64,000 nt of DNA. Source: Flagellimonas taeanensis. Its GTDB lineage: Bacteria > Bacteroidota > Bacteroidia > Flavobacteriales > Flavobacteriaceae. The DNA is taken from contig NZ_QXFO01000026.1 in assembly GCF_003584105.1 (NCBI RefSeq), forward strand, positions 62,001-126,000, written 5' to 3'. The notes beneath the pieces are model-generated. The model saw nothing but the letters and a program-made list of their open reading frames with translations, did no database searches and was not told where the DNA came from. The position numbers were made by a program, and so were the translations under genes. Of the stretch, positions 58,986 through 64,000 are shown one piece after another (the stretch's first letter is position 1; each line of letters starts with the position of its first letter).

Positions 58986-59783
58986 ATGAAAAAGAAGACC
59001 ACATATACACTTCTCATTACCTTGTGTATCATCGGCTTTTGGCTATTTGAAAATTATTATACCGCGGATACCTATTCCAACCCGAAGAGTTCCGATGCGC
59101 ATGTTGTCAATATGGATTTTTTACCGAATTCCACTACAGGCGAGGTAATCAAGCATGAATTTTATACGCTTTCCTATAGCGAACCGCACGAGCAAGCAGA
59201 GTGGGTGGCCTACGAACTCAAAAAAAGCCATTTGACACATGATGACCGAAAACGGCCCTACTTCATTGAAGACCCCAAGGTGTCCAGCAAATCTGCCGAT
59301 TGGAGGAACTATAGGGGCTCTGGCTACGATAGGGGGCATCTGTGTCCGGCGGGGGACAGGCGTTTTTCGGAGCAAGCCTATAATGAGACCTTTTACACGA
59401 GCAACATCAGCCCGCAGGACAGGGAGTTCAATGCCGGAGTATGGAACCGGCTAGAGCAACAGGTTCGAAATTGGTGCAGAACATATGGTGACCTCATGGT
59501 CATCACTGGTGGAGTGCTGGAAGAAGGATTGGAAGAGATTGGGGAAGAAGATGTGGATGTTCCTAGGGCATTTTATAAAATAGTCCTTCGAAAAGAGGGG
59601 GAACAAGTGAAAGCCTTGGCCTTTTTGATGGACGCAAGGGAAAGTCAAGCTTCCCTGGATACTTTTTTGGTGCCCATTGCCACTTTAGAAGCAAGGACAG
59701 GGTTGGATTTTTTTCAGAAACGGCCGAAATCTTGGCAGGACAAGGTGGAAAAAGCAGTCGATACTTCGGGCTGGGACTTCTAG
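58986..59783 (+). CDS. DNA/RNA non-specific endonuclease (membrane-anchored or secreted)
   Basis: 265 residues. A hydrophobic N-terminus (MKKKTTYTLLITLCIIGFWL) acts as an anchor or signal. The beta-beta-alpha metal nuclease core has the catalytic His H118 in 'GYDRGHLCPAGD' and metal-binding Asn near 140 ('FYTSNISPQD') and 'GVWNRLEQ'. It should degrade DNA and RNA outside the cytoplasm, for nutrient uptake or processing of external DNA. Its TAG shares the palindrome CTAG with the convergent rodA stop. Confidence 0.92.
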   Translation: MKKKTTYTLLITLCIIGFWLFENYYTADTYSNPKSSDAHVVNMDFLPNSTTGEVIKHEFYTLSYSEPHEQAEWVAYELKKSHLTHDDRKRPYFIEDPKVSSKSADWRNYRGSGYDRGHLCPAGDRRFSEQAYNETFYTSNISPQDREFNAGVWNRLEQQVRNWCRTYGDLMVITGGVLEEGLEEIGEEDVDVPRAFYKIVLRKEGEQVKALAFLMDARESQASLDTFLVPIATLEARTGLDFFQKRPKSWQDKVEKAVDTSGWDF

Positions 59784-61063
59784 ATACCGTCCTTTAGGCG
59801 ATTGGAATCCAGTTTTAGGAAGATGAACAGCAGCATGGAGAAAAAGATGAGTCCTGAGCCCCCATAGCTGAAAAAGGGAAGAGGTACGCCGATGGTGGGC
59901 AACAAACCGATCACCATTCCGATGTTGATGAAATAGTGGAACACCAAAATGGAGATCACCCCATAACCATACATCCGGCTGAAATCACTTTTTTGCCGCT
60001 CTGCGAGATGGATGAGCCTTAAAAAGAAAATGGAGAACAGTAAAATAACGGTCACGGTGCCCAAAAAGCCCCATTCTTCGCCCACTGAACTGAAAATGTA
60101 ATCCGTGTGCTGTTCCGGTACAAAATCGCCCTTGGTTCGCGTACCTTCCAAAAAGCCCTTTCCAAAAAAACCGCCCGATTCGATGGCCTTTTCAGACTGA
60201 TAGGTATTGTACCCAATGGTCTTACGGATTTCCTCCAACTTCTTTTCATCCTTTTCCAGGCTCAACCAAAGGGCAAAACGATCTCTGTGGCGTTGTTCAA
60301 AAACGTGGTCGTACACCAGCTTTACCGATAGTGAGAAGAGAACCGATACAATGATGACCCCTACAACGGGGAGAACCGGAATTTTTACGGATGCTTTTTT
60401 AAAGGTATATATCAATAATGCCAGTATGATCAAACCAATGGTGACCCAGACCGTTCCGAACATAAGTGTGGTTGCGAACAGTATGACCATTACCAATAGA
60501 ATTCCCAAATAATAGAGGGGAAATCCTTCCCTGAAGAGCACAAAGAACAGTGAAAAATAGATCAAGGCACTTCCAGGATCCGGCTGCGGCAATATGAGCA
60601 GTGCAGGTAATAGAATAATGACCAAGGCATACATTTGGTGTTTTTTGGTCTTGATATCCGTTTGTATATCGCTCAGGAACTTGGCCAATGCAAGCGCCGT
60701 TGTCATTTTGGCCAACTCGGAGGGTTGCAGGTTAAAAAAACCAAGATCATACCACGAAGTGGCCCCCGCTATGGTTTTTCCAAATACGAAGAGTCCCAAT
60801 AGCAGCACGATGGAAACCATGTAAAAAATGGAGGCAAAACGTTCAAAGAAACTGGATTCCACAAAGAGCACTAAAATAATTCCCAGTATCGCCAGTCCGA
60901 AAAAAAACAGTTGCTTGCCATAGAGCGTGGAGAAATCAAAAATGGAACTGTCCGCATCGGTCAGGGAAGTGGAGTAGATATTGATCCACCCAATGAAGAC
61001 CAAAAGCAAGTACAAAAAAACCGAAATCCAGTCAATCCTTCCAAAAGGGCCCTTACCACTCAC
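59780..61063 (-). CDS. rodA: rod shape-determining protein RodA (SEDS glycosyltransferase)
   Basis: 427 residues with about ten membrane helices, SEDS family. It polymerises lipid II glycan during cell elongation together with PBP2. Conserved parts are 'FFNLQPSELAKMTTALALAK' and 'NIGMVIGLLPTIGVPLPFFS' followed by 'YGGSGLIFFSML'. The start overlaps the mrdA stop by 11 bp, so coupling to PBP2 is likely. Confidence 0.95.
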   Translation of the reverse strand: MSGKGPFGRIDWISVFLYLLLVFIGWINIYSTSLTDADSSIFDFSTLYGKQLFFFGLAILGIILVLFVESSFFERFASIFYMVSIVLLLGLFVFGKTIAGATSWYDLGFFNLQPSELAKMTTALALAKFLSDIQTDIKTKKHQMYALVIILLPALLILPQPDPGSALIYFSLFFVLFREGFPLYYLGILLVMVILFATTLMFGTVWVTIGLIILALLIYTFKKASVKIPVLPVVGVIIVSVLFSLSVKLVYDHVFEQRHRDRFALWLSLEKDEKKLEEIRKTIGYNTYQSEKAIESGGFFGKGFLEGTRTKGDFVPEQHTDYIFSSVGEEWGFLGTVTVILLFSIFFLRLIHLAERQKSDFSRMYGYGVISILVFHYFINIGMVIGLLPTIGVPLPFFSYGGSGLIFFSMLLFIFLKLDSNRLKDGI

Positions 61064-62921
61064 GCTGATTTATTTTGAAGGGTTCCCCACTGTATGGTTT
61101 GGCATATTCATGCTCCAAGGTTTTCTCTAGCATCCGCTTTTCCAAATCGGTTCGCGTGATTTCGCCCTTGATGTATTTTTCAATAAGAAGAGAGGCAATG
61201 TGCCCTGCATACCGTGCACCGAAATACCCATTTTCAATGTAAACGGCTATAGCGATTTGCGGATTTTCCACAGGTGCAAAACAAACGAATACGGAATGAT
61301 CCGTGAGCTGCATCCGTTCCCCGTTTATCCGCACAAAGTTTTCCACCGTGCCGGTCTTTCCAGCAATGTCCACCCCGGGAATCTTGAGCCACCTTGCTGT
61401 TCCATATTCATAGACATTGGCCATTCCCTCGATTATGGGATCAAAATGTTTTCGGTCTATGGTGGTATAGTTGGGCTCGGTATATTTAGGGTCTATGGCC
61501 CCGGAACCTCCTATTTTCTTTATGATATGAGGGGTATAAAAATAACCACGGTTGGCAATGGCGGCCGTCATGTTGGCCAATTGCAGAGGGGTTGCCGCAA
61601 CTTCTCCCTGTCCGATGGAATTGGAAATGATGGTGGATGCGGCCCATCTGCCATCACCATACCATTTGTCGTAGTAAGCTTTGTCAGGAATCCTGCCAGG
61701 AGCTCCAGTGGGAAGGTCGGTGCCCAAATAACCGCCAAGGCCAAAACTCTTCATGTGTTTTTCCCAAGCATCCATCCCTTGGTCCGTTGTAGGGTATTTG
61801 TCGTATATTTTTCGAAACACTCCGGCGAAATAGGCATTGCAGGATTGGTAAATACCAGAGTTCATGTCCCTTACCCCACCACCGCAATGGCAACCTCTTA
61901 GGGTGTTCCCGACATAAAAGCCATGGTAGCACCTAAAAGTGGTCTCTGGGGTCACAACCCCTTCCTGAAGGGCGATCAGGGCATTGAGGGTCTTGAAAGG
62001 TGACCCGGGCGAGGGTTGTGCCAAAATGGAACGGTCCCAAGTCGGCTTTGCGATGGAGTCGTAATGCAGTTTGCTGTAATTTTTGGAGCGCTCCCTTCCC
62101 ACCAATAGTTCAGGGTCATAGGTTGGCCCGGAAATCATGGCCAGGATCTCGCCGGATTTAGGCTCTATGGCCACTATGCCCCCCCGCTTGCCATGCATGA
62201 GTTTCTCACCATATTCCTGGAGCTCTTTGTCCAAAGTGATCTGTATCTCGTTTCCAGGCTTGGGCAGGGTGTCCAATTTCCCTTCTTTATATGGACCGAT
62301 ATCGCGATTAAAACGGTCTTTTTGGATGTGTTTTACACCTTTTCGGCCCCTTAGCTCCTCTTCATATTGCTTTTCAATACCCGTGTGTCCCTTCAGTTCC
62401 CCTGCCACATAGTAAGGATTGTTTTTGAGTTCCCATTCGTTTACCTCACTAATATAGCCCAGCACATTGGCGGCGCTATGGGTGTTGTAGTAGCGCAACG
62501 ATCTTTTTTGGATGTAAAAACCTGTGAAATGGCGCATTTTTTCCTGGAGCTTGGCATAATCCTCCTTGGAAAGTTGGGGCACCAATACAGAGGGTAGTCG
62601 GGGCGAATAATGCCGTGCATTGTCCATTTTGGACACAAAAGTAGCCTTGTCTATGCCCAAGAGCGTACAGAATTCGAGGGTGTCCAAAGGTTTGACTTCT
62701 CTCGGGATGACCATGACATCATAGGCCGGTTGGTTGCCCACCATAAGTTTTCCATCCCTGTCATAGATGTACCCGCGCTCCGGATAATCATAGATTTTTT
62801 TGATGGCCGGATCGTCCAAAATCTGATCGGGAGAAAAACGAAAAAGCTGTAAATAGGAAAGCCTTCCTATGAAGGTGAACCCTATGATGACGATAATGGA
62901 TGACAATAACAGCTTTTTCAT
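61053..62921 (-). CDS. mrdA: penicillin-binding protein 2 (elongation-specific transpeptidase)
   Basis: 622 residues from the ATG at 62921 (MKKLLLSSIIVIIGFTFIGR); an ATG two codons upstream is also in frame. One membrane anchor, a dimerisation domain and a transpeptidase domain follow. Penicillin-binding motifs are 'QPSPGSPFKTLNAL' (SxxK), 'YQSCNAYFAG' (SxN) and 'IAGKTGTVENF' (KTG). It crosslinks peptidoglycan in the elongasome. It lies between mreD and rodA and overlaps rodA. Confidence 0.95.
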   Translation of the reverse strand: MKKLLLSSIIVIIGFTFIGRLSYLQLFRFSPDQILDDPAIKKIYDYPERGYIYDRDGKLMVGNQPAYDVMVIPREVKPLDTLEFCTLLGIDKATFVSKMDNARHYSPRLPSVLVPQLSKEDYAKLQEKMRHFTGFYIQKRSLRYYNTHSAANVLGYISEVNEWELKNNPYYVAGELKGHTGIEKQYEEELRGRKGVKHIQKDRFNRDIGPYKEGKLDTLPKPGNEIQITLDKELQEYGEKLMHGKRGGIVAIEPKSGEILAMISGPTYDPELLVGRERSKNYSKLHYDSIAKPTWDRSILAQPSPGSPFKTLNALIALQEGVVTPETTFRCYHGFYVGNTLRGCHCGGGVRDMNSGIYQSCNAYFAGVFRKIYDKYPTTDQGMDAWEKHMKSFGLGGYLGTDLPTGAPGRIPDKAYYDKWYGDGRWAASTIISNSIGQGEVAATPLQLANMTAAIANRGYFYTPHIIKKIGGSGAIDPKYTEPNYTTIDRKHFDPIIEGMANVYEYGTARWLKIPGVDIAGKTGTVENFVRINGERMQLTDHSVFVCFAPVENPQIAIAVYIENGYFGARYAGHIASLLIEKYIKGEITRTDLEKRMLEKTLEHEYAKPYSGEPFKINQREW

Positions 62922-62981
62922 AATCAATCGACTGGGATTTGAGCTTCCAGTCCTTTGTATTTCAACGAAGCAACTTCAATT

Positions 62982-63488
62982 TTATTCGCTTTTGGGACTA
63001 AAAAGTGAGCTGAACAGTGTGCAAAGTATTAAAGTTACGACACCTGTAGCAAAAACTTTCTTCAAAATTAAAAGGAAGTGGGCGATACTTAAAATTTCCA
63101 GCGAAAAGAATATCAGATGATGGATCAAGATCAACAAAGCCAAAAAGGTCACCCGTTGGATTTTGGTGGTATTCTTGAAACTGAAATTCTGGAACTCATA
63201 GTTCACCCCAAAGCAGAACCTCATGACAACGGGTCTTGCATAGGCCACGGTCAAAGATGCGATGGCATTCAGTGCCAAGGTGTCCGAAAAAATATCGATA
63301 ATGAACCCCAACAGAAAGGAAACGAGCATAAAAAGGGCCCTGTTGCTTTTGAGGGGATACCAATAAAAGAAGATCACATAGACCATTGGGTTGATAAAGC
63401 CCATAAAATTCAGGGTGTTGAATATCAGGACCTGAACAAGGACCAATAGCACAAAACGGAATATGTTCAATACAATGGTGCTATTCAT
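62982..63488 (-). CDS. mreD: rod shape-determining protein MreD
   Basis: 168 residues with about five membrane helices ('FVLLVLVQVLIFNTLNFMGF', 'FMLVSFLLGFIIDIFSDTLA'). The DIFSDTLALNAIA stretch is typical of MreD. It overlaps the end of mreC by 8 bp and lies 60 bp upstream of mrdA. It is a component of the rod complex connecting MreC, PBP2 and RodA. Confidence 0.9.
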   Translation of the reverse strand: MNSTIVLNIFRFVLLVLVQVLIFNTLNFMGFINPMVYVIFFYWYPLKSNRALFMLVSFLLGFIIDIFSDTLALNAIASLTVAYARPVVMRFCFGVNYEFQNFSFKNTTKIQRVTFLALLILIHHLIFFSLEILSIAHFLLILKKVFATGVVTLILCTLFSSLFSPKSE

Positions 63489-64000
63489 TGGTGGTCTTTG
63501 CTTCGAGTTCTTGGATCTCTTTCCGGTTTTTGTTCTCGATCAGGTACACATTCTTGATGTTCGCCATATCGTTGAAGAGTTCCACATCGATGTTGTAGAA
63601 ACTCTTGGATTCGTTCAGGTCATACTTTTTGATGGTCCCGATGGGAATATTTTCGGGAAAGATGCTGGACATTCCCCCGGTCACAATGGTATCGCCCACC
63701 ACCAAGGGTACCAGCCGTGGAATATCGATCAGCTGGGCTATGGTATAATCTTCGCCGGTCCAGATAAGGGAACCGAAATAATTGGTGTCCTTGATCTTGG
63801 CGTTGATGTTGGACTTCGAATTGAGAATGCTCTGCACGGTAGCAAAATTGTTGGAAACATTTTCCACAATCCCCAAGATGCCTTGGGAAGTGATGACCCC
63901 CATGTCCTGCTTCACACCCTGCTTTCTTCCTTTGTCAATGGTCAGGTAGTTCCTGGGTGATGCAAAACTATTTTTGATGAGCTTGGCACTGATTACCCCA
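63481..64000 (-). CDS. mreC: rod shape-determining protein MreC, C-terminal part (cut by window edge)
   Basis: The minus frame is open from the window edge to the stop at 63481, giving about 172 residues of the C-terminal beta domain. The frame continues beyond the GTG at 63915: upstream codons read 'VISAKLIKNSFASPRNYLTI', then 'DKGRKQGVKQDMGVITSQGI', which matches MreC. 'GDTIVTGGMSSIFPENIPIG' is the conserved Pro/Gly block near the C-terminus. The N-terminal membrane anchor and coiled coil lie outside the window. MreC is the periplasmic scaffold of the elongasome. Confidence 0.92.
   Translation of the reverse strand, partial: GVISAKLIKNSFASPRNYLTIDKGRKQGVKQDMGVITSQGILGIVENVSNNFATVQSILNSKSNINAKIKDTNYFGSLIWTGEDYTIAQLIDIPRLVPLVVGDTIVTGGMSSIFPENIPIGTIKKYDLNESKSFYNIDVELFNDMANIKNVYLIENKNRKEIQELEAKTTNE

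Overview
The window is chromosomal DNA from a marine-type member of the Flavobacteriaceae, probably Muricauda/Flagellimonas or a close relative. This rests on gene content and organisation: a Bacteroidota-type arginine operon with a succinylornithine-type transcarbamylase, a mevalonate operon with a GYDIA-type GHMP kinase, the surE-lpxB-nlpC-comEC and coaX-lptC-CNNM-ppiD gene strings, many lipoproteins and outer-membrane proteins, and weak Shine-Dalgarno signals. No database search was possible, so the taxon is an inference.

Layout. 1-3.2 kb (minus): the start of a DUF5916/CBM9-like secreted protein, an M1 aminopeptidase and an AT-rich lipoprotein gene. 3.25-13.1 kb (minus): one long arginine operon read GNAT - argG - argC - proC - argD - argF' - SDR - argB - argE' - argH. 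Every internal gap longer than 50 bp carries copies of a short dyad repeat. 13.3-16.9 kb: a compact glycosyltransferase trio. 17.0-20.0 kb: an FAD oxidoreductase and a membrane iron-sulphur protein. 20.2-23.3 kb (plus): a GH113-like lipoprotein and two tandem LysM/amidase paralogs, one of which has lost its catalytic residues. 23.3-25.7 kb: a translationally coupled arsenosugar-type cluster (arsM - PNP - TIGR04282 glycosyltransferase) with no arsS beside it. 25.9-31.3 kb: small membrane proteins and lipoproteins, cardiolipin synthase, an SRAP homologue without its catalytic residues, an AraC regulator and an unknown protein.

31.3-34.5 kb is the most unusual stretch: an AT-rich block beside the 3' end of a tRNA-Phe gene. 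It holds twin palindromic operators, an XRE regulator, a small unknown ORF and an 847-residue TIR - STAND NTPase - TPR protein, the architecture of a bacterial NLR-like anti-phage effector.

34.8-42.6 kb (plus): coaX, an outer-membrane protein, a TPR protein, lptC, a small membrane protein, a CNNM/CorC protein and a PpiD-like foldase. 42.7-46.3 kb (minus): a secreted unknown, then HMG-CoA reductase - GHMP kinase - class B1 metallo-beta-lactamase joined by ATGA overlaps. 46.5-50.3 kb (plus): DPP-IV peptidase and a POT peptide transporter, a peptide-utilisation pair. 50.3-55.1 kb (minus): surE - small membrane protein - lpxB - NlpC/P60 - comEC. 55.3-59.8 kb: Prc-type protease, GH29 fucosidase and secreted nuclease. 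59.8-64.0 kb (minus): the elongasome operon mreC (cut by the window end) - mreD - mrdA - rodA.

No insertion sequence, transposase, integrase, rRNA or CRISPR array was seen. No gap between genes exceeds about 300 bp.
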